Shown: piece by piece, positions 1 through 9,684 of the stretch
How the letters are laid out: every line of letters starts with the position of its first letter
How positions within the stretch are numbered: position 1 is the first letter of the stretch
Assembly: GCA_002784145.1 (NCBI GenBank)
Contig: PFKE01000064.1
Span: forward strand, 1-64,000
DNA from: Flavobacteriaceae bacterium CG_4_10_14_3_um_filter_33_47
GTDB taxonomy: Bacteria > Bacteroidota > Bacteroidia > Flavobacteriales > Flavobacteriaceae
DNA length: 64,000 nt
Direction of reading: 5' to 3'
Notes under the pieces: model-generated
The model's input: the letters and a program-made list of their open reading frames with translations, nothing else
What the model was told of the DNA's origin: nothing
Database searches by the model: none
Program-made: the position numbers and the translations under genes

Positions 1-310
1 AAATCAACTAAAAACCTAAAAATGAATGAAATTTAGACCGAAATTTGATATTGGAAATGCAAATTGAAATTAATCTAGGTTTTGCAATGGTCTTGATATA
101 CACAATGCCTAGATTTAATAATGACTGTCTTATTGCAATACGTAATAAAATTTTGGTTGATAATTAAGTGTGAATTATTAGAAAAGTTTTATGGGGAAAA
201 TATCTTTTCGGGTCACTATTTAATAAAGCGAGGTTTTTGATTACTACCAACAAATAAATAATCAATACTTACAAGGTAGTCTATTTAATCTTAGCAATGG
301 CTTATTTAAA

Positions 311-349
311 AAAAACCACTTAAAGCATTAAACTTTAAGTGGTTTTCTT
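311..349 (-). terminator. Rho-independent-type hairpin downstream of the minus-strand lipoprotein gene
   Basis: AAAACCACTTAAAG-cattaaa-CTTTAAGTGGTTTT, 14-bp perfect stem with A/T tracts on both sides. Confidence 0.75.
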
Positions 350-375
350 AACTAAATAACCAAACCAAACTAATT

Positions 376-1317
376 TTATCCACGAGAGTTTACCCTAGGG
401 TTTTCTACTTTATTTTTTCGTTCTTTACGCATCTTTTCTGAGGATGCCTTTTTATTTTTTGTGTTTGCAATTTTTAAATATTGAATATATCCTTTACCCA
501 CAAATTCATAAACCGTTTCTGAGTTTGGATGATATAACTCAATCTTCCCGTCATTTATAACGGTTAATTCAAAATATTCATTGTTGAAGAAATCATAATC
601 TAATGTTAAAGTTTTTAGATACGCATTTCCATTTACTTTGCCTACGCCATAAACGCCTGTATAATCCCAGTATAAATTAGAAACACTAGTTCCTGATACA
701 TCTTGTGAGCTTCTAAATTCTGAATCGTTACCGCCAGCTAAAAACTGTAAGAAGTTTTCATTATCAAACTCGTTAATGGCGCCAAAAGTGCTGGTGTATG
801 TTTTTTCCCAAGCTTCGTATTCTTGTAAGAAATAATGAATGTTATCATAAAACACAAAATCATAATCAAACTGACTGCGTTGATAACCTTTTAAAAAGTA
901 AGACGTATCGTTATTTGGGTTGTAGAGTTCAATGGTATTATTATTTGCCTGAAAGACATCAAAGGTTGAAAAACCATCCACATCATGATACACATCTAAA
1001 ATCATCTTATACGCATCATAATCTGCAACAGCAATTCCGTAACCGTTTCCTGTACTTCCTATCCCTACTAAATTGTTATTAGCAAACAAAACACCGTTTC
1101 TAAAAGACAGCGTAAATGCTTTTTGTAAAAATGGTGTAGAACCATACCCAATGGTTTCATTAATATCTACATACCACAATTCGTAAGAGCCTAATAATTG
1201 GTATAATGAAATGCTGGGTTCATCAACCACAATATCATCCACAATAACTTCTGTATAACACGACGTAAAAAGTGTTGCTGATAAGGCAAATGCCAAGAGT
1301 AATTTTATAGTCTTCAT
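376..1317 (-). CDS. Hypothetical secreted lipoprotein
   Basis: ORF track; N-terminus MKTIKLLLAFALSATLFTSC is a lipoprotein signal peptide with lipobox. Confidence 0.8.
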   Translation of the reverse strand: MKTIKLLLAFALSATLFTSCYTEVIVDDIVVDEPSISLYQLLGSYELWYVDINETIGYGSTPFLQKAFTLSFRNGVLFANNNLVGIGSTGNGYGIAVADYDAYKMILDVYHDVDGFSTFDVFQANNNTIELYNPNNDTSYFLKGYQRSQFDYDFVFYDNIHYFLQEYEAWEKTYTSTFGAINEFDNENFLQFLAGGNDSEFRSSQDVSGTSVSNLYWDYTGVYGVGKVNGNAYLKTLTLDYDFFNNEYFELTVINDGKIELYHPNSETVYEFVGKGYIQYLKIANTKNKKASSEKMRKERKNKVENPRVNSRG

Positions 1318-1449
1318 AATCGCTCATTTTAAGGGTTAATACTTAAAGGTTTTCAAAACACGTGCCAAAAAAAAATTAATAAGAATTTAAGTGCTTAACT
1401 ATGACTAATATTTTATGTACTTTTGAATCCGTAACCATTGATTTTAAGT

Positions 1450-2451
1450 ATGAACCATGAGCTAAAATATGCTGTTTTTGGTGCCGGAAGCTGGGCAACG
1501 GCCATTGTAAAAATGCTTTGTGAAAACCTTAATGAAGTAGGTTGGTACATGCGAAGCGTTTATACTAAAGAGCATTTATTGAAAGAGCAACATAACCCAA
1601 ATTATTTAAGTTCGGTTGAATTTAATTTAAACCAGCTAAAATTAAGTAACGACATTAATGAAATTGCTTCTTATGCTGATGTGCTGATTTTTGTAATTCC
1701 ATCTGCGTTTATGCACAGCGAATTAGAGAAATTAACCCTTGACATTTCTGATAAAATTGTAGTCTCTGCTGTTAAAGGTATTATTCCAGAATCTGGTTTG
1801 TTAGTAGGTGAACATTTTAATGAGCTGTATAAGGTCCCTTTTGAGAACATAGCCGTCATTGCTGGTCCTTGCCATGCAGAAGAAGTGGCGCTTGAACGCT
1901 TATCGTACCTTACCATTTCATGTGCAGATCCTATAAAAGCCAAAGAAATAGCCAAGCAACTCTCTTGTGATTATATTAAAACCAAAATAAGTGATGACAT
2001 TATGGGTACAGAATATGCCGTCATGCTTAAAAACATTTATGCTATTGCTGCTGGAATTGCTCATGGTTTAGGATATGGTGATAATTTTCAAAGCGTGCTT
2101 ATGAGCAATGCCATTCGAGAAATGCGTCGTTTTATTAAGAAAATGCACAAAATGAAACGCAATATCAATAACTCTGCCTATTTAGGCGATTTGTTGGTTA
2201 CGGGATACTCTGTTTTTTCAAGAAATCGAATGTTTGGAAACATGATTGGTAAAGGATACACCGTAAAATCTGCCCAAATGGAAATGAGCATGATTGCTGA
2301 AGGGTATTATGCCACCAAAAGTGCACACTTGCTCAACAAAAAAAACAAGAAAAAAACCAAACTTCCCATTATTGATGCTGTTTATGAGATTTTATACGAA
2401 GGTAAAGACCCAAAAAAAACCTTTAAAAAGTTGACTGAAAAATTAGATTGA
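1450..2451 (+). CDS. gpsA: NAD(P)H-dependent glycerol-3-phosphate dehydrogenase; start probably MNHELK rather than the longer ORF start at 1438
   Basis: N-terminal Rossmann motif FGAGSWATAIVKML, VVSAVKGI, AGPCHAEEVA, KNIYAIAAGIAHGLGYGDN. Confidence 0.93.
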   Translation: MNHELKYAVFGAGSWATAIVKMLCENLNEVGWYMRSVYTKEHLLKEQHNPNYLSSVEFNLNQLKLSNDINEIASYADVLIFVIPSAFMHSELEKLTLDISDKIVVSAVKGIIPESGLLVGEHFNELYKVPFENIAVIAGPCHAEEVALERLSYLTISCADPIKAKEIAKQLSCDYIKTKISDDIMGTEYAVMLKNIYAIAAGIAHGLGYGDNFQSVLMSNAIREMRRFIKKMHKMKRNINNSAYLGDLLVTGYSVFSRNRMFGNMIGKGYTVKSAQMEMSMIAEGYYATKSAHLLNKKNKKKTKLPIIDAVYEILYEGKDPKKTFKKLTEKLD

Positions 2452-2847
2452 TTACTTCAACAAAACACCTCTTTTATCCATTAAAGGAATAGGTTGCAAA
2501 GCTTTTAAATTAATGGTGTTTTTTCTAAATAAATAGGTTTTATCAAACATCTTATTCCCTTCAAAAAAAGAGACTTTAAAACTGTTGTTCAATTGCAACA
2601 CAGCTTCTTGCATTAGTTCTACTTTAGCATAGCTCTTTGCAGGAAGTTTTTCTATTTTATGTCGCATGGTTGAGGTAATTTTAGTTTCAGTATAACCATT
2701 AACAACCATTAAAACCATATCTAAATCTACCTCTTTATCGTTTATAATATAGGCGTTCCAATCTTGAGTTTTATAAACATCATTATACTCATGGACTACC
2801 GCAATGTAAACGTGTTCAACTTCTGGTATTTGAATGTCTTTTTTCAT
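2452..2847 (-). CDS. Conserved hypothetical protein between gpsA and pheS
   Basis: 131-aa ORF with coherent coding composition, convergent with gpsA; no recognised domain. Confidence 0.75.
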   Translation of the reverse strand: MKKDIQIPEVEHVYIAVVHEYNDVYKTQDWNAYIINDKEVDLDMVLMVVNGYTETKITSTMRHKIEKLPAKSYAKVELMQEAVLQLNNSFKVSFFEGNKMFDKTYLFRKNTINLKALQPIPLMDKRGVLLK

Positions 2848-3072
2848 TTGTTTTATTTATTGTTTTAACGGTCAGATGCCATGCCTTTATTTGTCCGTTT
2901 GGATGGTTTGGATTATCTTAAAAAGGCATTTCATAATTAGCAAGTTATCAGTATTTCAAAAATACTTATTTTCAATGATAATAATCTAAAAAGTCTTAAA
3001 TTCAATGTTTATTGTAAACACTAATATAATGCGTGTTTTCTTCAACATGCCAAACTAAAAAAGGGTATTTAA

Positions 3073-5580
3073 ATGAATCATCAAGATCACATAAACGACC
3101 TTCATAAAAAACTTGATCTTCTTTTAAAAAAACAGGAAGCGTTTTCAAAAGAAGTTGCTGAGTTGCAAAATGAATTAAAGCTATTAAAAGCTTATGAAAA
3201 ACAACAACCTGTTGAAAAGAAAACACTTGTTGAAGAGCCTACTTTTAAAGACACTATTTCAACAAATGCTGAAAATCGAAAAGGACTTTTTAGAGACACC
3301 TATCATCGTGGGTTAGGTGGCGTTTGTTCTGGTTTAGGAAATTATTTTGGCATGAACAGATATGTGGTTCGTTTTCTTTGGATACTGCTTTCTTTATTCT
3401 TTGGACTTGGCTTTTTCCTGTACATCATCCTTTGGATGGCGGTTCCAAAATCCAAAACAACAAGCCATAATCCTATAAAGGAACCCATTAAAATACCTGC
3501 TCAAAAACCTCTAAAAATAAGCAACGAACTTGAGAAATTCATTGGGGAAAATCTTATCAATAAAATAGGGATTGCCATTTTAATTATTGGTGTTGCTATT
3601 GGTGCTAAATATTCTATTGAAAACGATTTAATTAGTCCGCTAACCCGTATTATTCTTGGATATTTATTAGGATTAGGCTTGTTAGGATTATCTATAAAAC
3701 TAAAAGCCACATACGAAAATTTCAGCGCGGTTTTAGTTAGCGGTTCTATGGCTATTTTTTACTTTCTTACTTATGCAGCTTATAGTTATTACGAGTTAAT
3801 ACCACAATTAATAACCTTTGCTCTTATGGTTATTTTTACAGTATTCACGGTTATTGCTGCTTTACAATACAACAAACAAATTATTGCTCATATTGGTCTT
3901 GTTGGCGCCTATGCCGTGCCTTTTTTATTGAGTGACAACTCTGGAAACACCTATGTTTTATTTAGTTACATGGCCATTATTAATACTGGTATTCTGGTTT
4001 TAGCTTTTAAAAAATATTGGAAACCGCTGTATTATGTGTCGTTTGTTTTAACCTGGCTTATTTATGTCTCTTGGTTTGTGTTTAGCTACATTAAAACGGA
4101 TGATTTCACAACAGCATTAACCTTTGCGAGTATATTTTTCATCCTATTTTATATTACTTTTTTGGTTTATAAACTTATTAAAAAAGAATCGTTTGAAACA
4201 CTCGATATTATTCTGTTATTAACAAACTCTTTTGTGTTTTACGGCCTTGGTTTTGTAATTTTAAATGACCATGAAACTGGCCATCAATTACTCGGATTAT
4301 TCACGCTTTGTAATGCCATGTTACATTTTATAGTAAGCGTTGTTATTTTTAAATTAAAACTAGCAGATAAAAACTTGTACTACTTAATAGCCGGATTGGT
4401 TTTAGTGTTTATTACCATGGCCATTCCTGTTCAACTTGATGGTCATTGGGTAACTTTATTGTGGGTTGGCGAAGCTGCATTGCTGTTTTGGATTGGAAGA
4501 ACAAAACAGGTTCCCATTTATGAATACTTATCTTACCCATTAATGGCTTTGGCAACCTTAAGTCTGTATCAAGATTGGACCCATATTTATATAGATTATT
4601 ACCTGTTTGATGGTTCTGAAAAAATAACACCGCTGCTTAACAGTCATTTTTTTAACACCGTTTTGTTTATTGCCGGTTTTGGGTTTATTCATTATTTACA
4701 GAACCACAACGTTTATAAAACTGCTATTCTATCAAAAAAGAAATGGAGTAAGTGGTTATCCATCGTGGTTTCTGCCATTATAATAAGTACCGTTTATTTT
4801 GGTTTTTTCTTTGAGATTAGGCATTATTTTAATTCGCTTTACCAAGAATCAATACTAACTATTAATCAATATGAACGCTATAGCAATGGTGACATATTAA
4901 ATTTTAAAACCATTTGGCTGCTTATTTATTCCATGGTATTTGTTTCTGCACTATCTATGATTAATATCAAACGGATAAAAAATAAATTTCTTGGACACCT
5001 AAATTTAGGACTTAATGGTTTGGTGGTGTTGGCCTTTTTGTTTTCAGGATTGTATATGCTTAGCGAATTAAGAGAAAGTTATTTAAATGAAATCCCTTCT
5101 AAATATTATCAAATAAGTTCGTTTCATATCATCATTCGTTATATTTCATTTGTGTTTCTTGCCATAACCTTATTGGTAAGTTATAAATACCTCCAAGCAT
5201 CGTTTATAAAATTAACACACAAAACCTTATTTGGTGTTTTACTGCAAATAACGGCCATTTGGATTTTAAGCAGTGAACTTATAAACCTAATGGATTTATC
5301 TGGCTCTATACAATCACATAAATTAGGTTTAAGTATTTCTTGGGGCTTGTACGCATTGTTTTTAATTGTATTGGGTATCTGGAAAAAGAAAAAGTATTTA
5401 CGCATTGGCGCTATTGCTCTATTTTCTTTAACTCTTATAAAATTATTCTTTTATGACATTGTTCATTTAGAAACACTCTCAAAGACCGTTGTATTTGTAT
5501 CTTTAGGTATTCTTTTATTAATCATTTCATTCTTATACAACAAATTTAAAAACAGTATTTCAGATGATGTTGAAGACTAA
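3073..5580 (+). CDS. PspC-domain + DUF2339 polytopic membrane protein
   Basis: N-terminal coiled coil, then PspC-like RDTYHRGLGGVCSGLGNYFGMNRYVVRFLWILLSLFFGLGFFLYIILWMAVP, then many TM helices typical of DUF2339. Confidence 0.82.
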   Translation: MNHQDHINDLHKKLDLLLKKQEAFSKEVAELQNELKLLKAYEKQQPVEKKTLVEEPTFKDTISTNAENRKGLFRDTYHRGLGGVCSGLGNYFGMNRYVVRFLWILLSLFFGLGFFLYIILWMAVPKSKTTSHNPIKEPIKIPAQKPLKISNELEKFIGENLINKIGIAILIIGVAIGAKYSIENDLISPLTRIILGYLLGLGLLGLSIKLKATYENFSAVLVSGSMAIFYFLTYAAYSYYELIPQLITFALMVIFTVFTVIAALQYNKQIIAHIGLVGAYAVPFLLSDNSGNTYVLFSYMAIINTGILVLAFKKYWKPLYYVSFVLTWLIYVSWFVFSYIKTDDFTTALTFASIFFILFYITFLVYKLIKKESFETLDIILLLTNSFVFYGLGFVILNDHETGHQLLGLFTLCNAMLHFIVSVVIFKLKLADKNLYYLIAGLVLVFITMAIPVQLDGHWVTLLWVGEAALLFWIGRTKQVPIYEYLSYPLMALATLSLYQDWTHIYIDYYLFDGSEKITPLLNSHFFNTVLFIAGFGFIHYLQNHNVYKTAILSKKKWSKWLSIVVSAIIISTVYFGFFFEIRHYFNSLYQESILTINQYERYSNGDILNFKTIWLLIYSMVFVSALSMINIKRIKNKFLGHLNLGLNGLVVLAFLFSGLYMLSELRESYLNEIPSKYYQISSFHIIIRYISFVFLAITLLVSYKYLQASFIKLTHKTLFGVLLQITAIWILSSELINLMDLSGSIQSHKLGLSISWGLYALFLIVLGIWKKKKYLRIGAIALFSLTLIKLFFYDIVHLETLSKTVVFVSLGILLLIISFLYNKFKNSISDDVED

Positions 5581-6796
5581 ATTTTTTACTTGTTTTTCAT
5601 TGGTTGCTTTTGCTTTGTCTTTTGGGCAAATGCAAGAATACAAGTATAAACGTAGCTTGATTGGTGTACAAGATTCGTGGCATCAAGTAAGCTTGCCTGA
5701 TGATATCTTTGAAAAACTTTTGCCAAATTTAGCTGATATTAGAGTTTATGGCATTACCATTAAAAAGGATACTATTGAAGCCTCTTATGTGTTACAACTT
5801 AATGATGATAAAAGGGTAACAACCCAAGTGCCTTTTAAAATATTGAACACCTCGCACAATAACAAAGGATATTATATTACGTTTGAAGTGCCCTCAGAAG
5901 CTACCATAAACCAATTACAATTAAGTTTTAAGTTATTTAATTTTGATTGGCGTATTGATTTAGAAGGCAGTCACGAACAAAAAGAATGGTTTTCTATTTT
6001 AGAAGATTACAGAATATTGTCCATAAAAAACGCGAAAACTTTTTATGAGTTTACTAACCTAATATTCCCAAATTCGAATTATCGTTTTTTTAGACTCTTG
6101 ATAAAAAGCACCATTAAACCCGAATTAAAATCTGCCAATGCCAGCTATAACGCCATTAAACAGGGCGTTTTTAAAGATTATGCCATAAAACATTGGAACA
6201 TTAAAAACTATAAAGCCGAAAAACGAACAGACATTGAGGTAGAACTTTTCCAAGCAGTTCCTGTAAACCATGTAAAGGTTCACGTAAACGTAGCCTATGA
6301 TTATTACAGGCCAACAACCATTCAATGGGTTTCAGATAGTATTAAAACCCAAAAAGGATACCAATATAACTACAGAACATTAACCAAAAACACTTTAAAT
6401 TCTATTGAAAAAACCGAGTTCATGTTCGAAAATACGATTGCCAAAAAATTAAAGATTACCATTGAAAACCAAGACAATCAACCTTTAACTATTGAGCAAG
6501 TTTCTGTAAAAGGCAGCGTTTATGATGTAATGATACGTTTTACTGAACCCGCAAACTACTATTTGGCCTTCGGTCATTCAACAGCCTTTAAACCATCTTA
6601 TGATGTAAACCGGTTTATTTCAAAAATACCAGAAACCATTTCCAGAATAACCTTAGGAAACGAAGAAATCATTTATAAAGAACCGAAAGCAACCAAATCG
6701 CCCTTATTTGAAAACACCCTTTGGTTATGGGCTATTCTCATTGTTATTATAGTGCTCCTTGGCGGCTTTACTTTTAAGATGATGAAGTCTAAATAG
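5564..6796 (+). CDS. DUF3999-like membrane-anchored protein
   Basis: Overlaps the end of the DUF2339 gene; signal peptide, beta-rich body, C-terminal TM helix; DUF2339/DUF3999 pairing is a known context. Confidence 0.75.
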   Translation: MMLKTKFFTCFSLVAFALSFGQMQEYKYKRSLIGVQDSWHQVSLPDDIFEKLLPNLADIRVYGITIKKDTIEASYVLQLNDDKRVTTQVPFKILNTSHNNKGYYITFEVPSEATINQLQLSFKLFNFDWRIDLEGSHEQKEWFSILEDYRILSIKNAKTFYEFTNLIFPNSNYRFFRLLIKSTIKPELKSANASYNAIKQGVFKDYAIKHWNIKNYKAEKRTDIEVELFQAVPVNHVKVHVNVAYDYYRPTTIQWVSDSIKTQKGYQYNYRTLTKNTLNSIEKTEFMFENTIAKKLKITIENQDNQPLTIEQVSVKGSVYDVMIRFTEPANYYLAFGHSTAFKPSYDVNRFISKIPETISRITLGNEEIIYKEPKATKSPLFENTLWLWAILIVIIVLLGGFTFKMMKSK

Positions 6797-6861
6797 ACTG
6801 AAGTTAGGGAGTATTCTCTTAAAGTAAACAAAACTTCCTGGAAAAACTTTAAAATAAAAAA

Positions 6862-7881
6862 TTACAACGCCGATTTAAACTGCTCTAAAAACCTTACATC
6901 ATTTTCGCTTAACAATCTAATATCGCTAATTTGATGAAGCAATAAGGCAATACGGTCAATGCCCATTCCAAACGCAAAACCAGAATACACTTTAGAGTCT
7001 ATCCCACAGTTTTCAAGTACATTTGGGTCAACCATACCACAACCCATAATTTCTAGCCAGCCAGTTCCTTTGGTCATTTTATAATCGGTTTCAGTTTCCA
7101 AACCCCAATACACATCAACCTCAGCACTTGGTTCTGTAAAAGGGAAATAGGACGGGCGCAAACGTATTTTAGACTTTCCAAACATTTCTGTGGTGAAATA
7201 CTGAATCGTTTGTTTAAGGTCTGCAAAACTCACATCTTTATCTATGTACAAGCCTTCAACCTGATGGAAAAAACAATGGGAGCGAGCTGAAATAGCTTCA
7301 TTTCTAAATACTCTGCCTGGAGAAATAGTTCTAATGGGTGGTTTATTGTTTTCCATATAACGCACTTGTACAGAACTGGTATGCGTACGCAATAAAATAT
7401 CTGGTTGGGTTTGAATAAAAAACGTATCCTGCATATCACGTGCTGGATGATATTCTGGTAAGTTTAACGCTGTAAAGTTGTGCCAGTCGTCTTCCATTTC
7501 TGGGCCTTCACTCACGTTAAAACCTATGCGAGAAAATATATCAATGATCTGGTTTTTTACAATGGATATAGGGTGACGCGCCCCTATTTCAATAGGTTCA
7601 CCTGGCCTTGATAAATCGCCATAAACGCTTTGAAGGTCTTCTTTGTTTTCAAGCTCTTCTTTTAAAGCATTTACTTTATCTTCGGCTGTTTTTTTAAGTT
7701 TATTAATGACCTGACCAAATTCTTTTTTCTGGTCGTTGGCTACATTTTTAAACTCGGCAAAATAGTCACTTAATAATCCTTTTTTACCTAAATATTTTAT
7801 ACGGAACGTTTCAATCTCTTCTTTGGACTGTGCACTAAAAGCCTCGGCTTCAGCAATAAGTTCTTTTATCTTCTCTATCAT
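6862..7881 (-). CDS. pheS: Phenylalanyl-tRNA synthetase alpha subunit
   Basis: Class II aaRS motifs: HPARDMQDTFFI, LRTHTSSVQVRYM, GRVFRNEAISARSHCFFHQVEGL, FGMGIDRIALL. Confidence 0.97.
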   Translation of the reverse strand: MIEKIKELIAEAEAFSAQSKEEIETFRIKYLGKKGLLSDYFAEFKNVANDQKKEFGQVINKLKKTAEDKVNALKEELENKEDLQSVYGDLSRPGEPIEIGARHPISIVKNQIIDIFSRIGFNVSEGPEMEDDWHNFTALNLPEYHPARDMQDTFFIQTQPDILLRTHTSSVQVRYMENNKPPIRTISPGRVFRNEAISARSHCFFHQVEGLYIDKDVSFADLKQTIQYFTTEMFGKSKIRLRPSYFPFTEPSAEVDVYWGLETETDYKMTKGTGWLEIMGCGMVDPNVLENCGIDSKVYSGFAFGMGIDRIALLLHQISDIRLLSENDVRFLEQFKSAL

Positions 7882-7921
7882 GATATCAATTCAAAAATGA
7901 TGGCAAATTTAATCAATTTAT

Positions 7922-7956
7922 CGTTATTACGAGGAGTAACCGACGAAGTTATCTTT
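7922..7956. repeat. Palindromic-type intergenic repeat resembling the widespread 'cattgcgaggag...cgacgaagcaatc' family
   Basis: CGTTATTACGAGGAGTAACCGACGAAGTTATCTTT; GTTAT/ATAAC-type symmetric arms. Confidence 0.45.
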
Positions 7957-8014
7957 TGAGTTGTTAAGTTATGAGGTTTGAGCACAGTTAACCAAAAACC
8001 ATCAACCATCAACC
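7956..8014. repeat. Heptanucleotide-period intergenic array (array A)
   Basis: AACCATC AACCATC AACC at 7997-8014, preceded by an opposite-sense heptad-like arm (GAGTTGTTAAGTTATGAGGTTTGAG). Confidence 0.6.
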
Positions 8015-8019
8015 AAAAC

Positions 8020-8376
8020 CTAATCAATATATTCCGTTTCTACAAAGTAGTTTACAATAGCTTCTTTCATCAACACGCTTTGTTCGCCTGCTTTAAGATG
8101 AGGTAAGGCTTCTAAGGTTTTATAATGTGGCCAGCCATCTTCGTCTACAAAATCAAGTTCATAATAGCCATAAGGCATTAATAACTTACAGATGGCAATG
8201 TGCATTAAGTCTAGTTTTTGTTCTTTTTTAAAGCTTCTTTCTAGTTGTCCCAATTCCTGTACACCAATTAAATATATTATAGCATCAAGGTCTAAAGTGT
8301 CTCCATCCGCAAACTGATTGGACAATTTTTTTGTTACCAATTCCCAGCGTTGTTTTAATTGTTCGTCTCTTGACAT
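8020..8376 (-). CDS. Conserved hypothetical protein
   Basis: 118-aa ORF with normal coding composition. Confidence 0.8.
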   Translation of the reverse strand: MSRDEQLKQRWELVTKKLSNQFADGDTLDLDAIIYLIGVQELGQLERSFKKEQKLDLMHIAICKLLMPYGYYELDFVDEDGWPHYKTLEALPHLKAGEQSVLMKEAIVNYFVETEYID

Positions 8377-8408
8377 CCTTATTTTTTAATAGATTAAAAG
8401 TGGCAAAG

Positions 8409-8439
8409 TTACAAAGTTCTAAAGTTCTAAAGTTGTTTG
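8409..8439. repeat. Octanucleotide-period tract (CAAAGTTA CAAAGTTC TAAAGTTC TAAAGTTG)
   Basis: Four consecutive 8-nt units in the divergent intergenic region. Confidence 0.7.
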
Positions 8440-8477
8440 CAACCAAAACTTTATATTTGTGATAAAAAGTAAGACTT

Positions 8478-9011
8478 ATGAGTATTTTAGACATCGTTCT
8501 GTTAACCTTACTTGTTTTAGGATTAATACGGGGTTTTATGCGCGGTTTTTTTGTTGAATTAGCCTCTTTAATTGCCTTGATTGCCGGTGTTTATGGCGCA
8601 TTTCATTTTAGTAATTATGCGGCATCATTTTTAAAAGACCGTGTTGACTGGGATGAAAATACGGTTAACATCGCCGCGTTTATCATAACGTTTGTTATCA
8701 TCATCATAGTGATTGGATTGGTGGGAAAAGCTTTGACAAAAATAGCGGATTTTGCCATGTTGGGGCTTATAAACAAACTATTAGGTGCTCTTTTTGGAGG
8801 TTTAAAAGTAGCTTTTATTCTAAGTGTTGTTCTGATTGTTTTAGATAAAATGCAAGCTAATATTCCGTTTGTTCAAGCGGTAGATCAACAAGAATCCGTT
8901 CTTTATATGCCATTAAAATCTCTGGTTCCAACCCTATTCCCTAACATTAAAGTCAATGGAAAACCTATTGGCGAAGCGTATCAAGAAGAACATGAAACGG
9001 CTAAAAACTAG
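8478..9011 (+). CDS. CvpA family membrane protein
   Basis: MSILDIVLLTLLVLGLIRGFMRGFFVELASLIALIAGVYGA... typical CvpA N-terminus. Confidence 0.9.
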   Translation: MSILDIVLLTLLVLGLIRGFMRGFFVELASLIALIAGVYGAFHFSNYAASFLKDRVDWDENTVNIAAFIITFVIIIIVIGLVGKALTKIADFAMLGLINKLLGALFGGLKVAFILSVVLIVLDKMQANIPFVQAVDQQESVLYMPLKSLVPTLFPNIKVNGKPIGEAYQEEHETAKN

Positions 9012-9018
9012 CATTGAA

Positions 9019-9645
9019 TTAATCTAAGTGATAAATTTCCATAATATCTTTTAAATACTTCTTAAAATCTATTTTTAAATCAATCAGTTTACCGGTATGG
9101 ACATCAAACACCCAACCATGAACCTGAAGACCTCTATCTCTGAAGGCTTTTTGAACCGCTGCCGTTTTAATTAAATTAACACATTGTTCTTTAACATTGA
9201 GCTCAACAAGGCGATCGTACTTTTTATCTTCATCTGTAATATGGTTCAATTCGTTTCTATGAATACGGTACACATCACGTATGTTGCGCAGCCAAGGATT
9301 TAAAATACCTAAATCTGCCGATTGCATGGCGGCCTTAACACCACCACATTCATAATGGCCACAAACTATAACATGGTTAACTTTAAGGTATTCAACAGCG
9401 TAATTAACCACAGACATGACATTTAAATCAATGCTAATAACCATGTTGGCAATGTTGCGATGCACAAAGACTTCGCCTGGGCCAAGACCCATTAGTTCTT
9501 CTGAAGTAACGCGACTATCTGAGCAGCCAATAAATAAGAGTTCCGGATTTTGTCCTTTGCCTAAATTTTCAAAATATTCAGGATCCTTAGAAAGTTTATC
9601 TTTAATCCATTGTTTATTGTTTTCAAATACTTTATCTAAATTCAT
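9019..9645 (-). CDS. can: Beta-carbonic anhydrase
   Basis: FIGCSDSRVTSEELMGLGPGEVFVHRNIAN and HVIVCGHYECGGVKAAM zinc-site motifs. Confidence 0.95.
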   Translation of the reverse strand: MNLDKVFENNKQWIKDKLSKDPEYFENLGKGQNPELLFIGCSDSRVTSEELMGLGPGEVFVHRNIANMVISIDLNVMSVVNYAVEYLKVNHVIVCGHYECGGVKAAMQSADLGILNPWLRNIRDVYRIHRNELNHITDEDKKYDRLVELNVKEQCVNLIKTAAVQKAFRDRGLQVHGWVFDVHTGKLIDLKIDFKKYLKDIMEIYHLD

Positions 9646-9684
9646 CGCACTTAAATTGTTTGAGATAAAGATACTTGAAATAAA

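Noticed and set aside
1-310. Left-edge 310 bp examined for a coding gene or RNA
   Set aside because: No ORF of useful length and no recognisable RNA structure apart from the terminator at 311-349; probably intergenic or the end of a feature outside the window.
798-1955. Shadow ORFs 798..1082 (+) and 1671..1955 (-)
   Set aside because: Antisense to well-supported genes (lipoprotein and gpsA), with no recognisable motifs or start signals.
2881-2939. Inverted repeat ATGCCTTT...AAAGGCAT in the divergent region between 2847 and 3073
   Set aside because: Only 8 bp with a 43-bp separation in AT-rich DNA; too weak to call an operator or hairpin.
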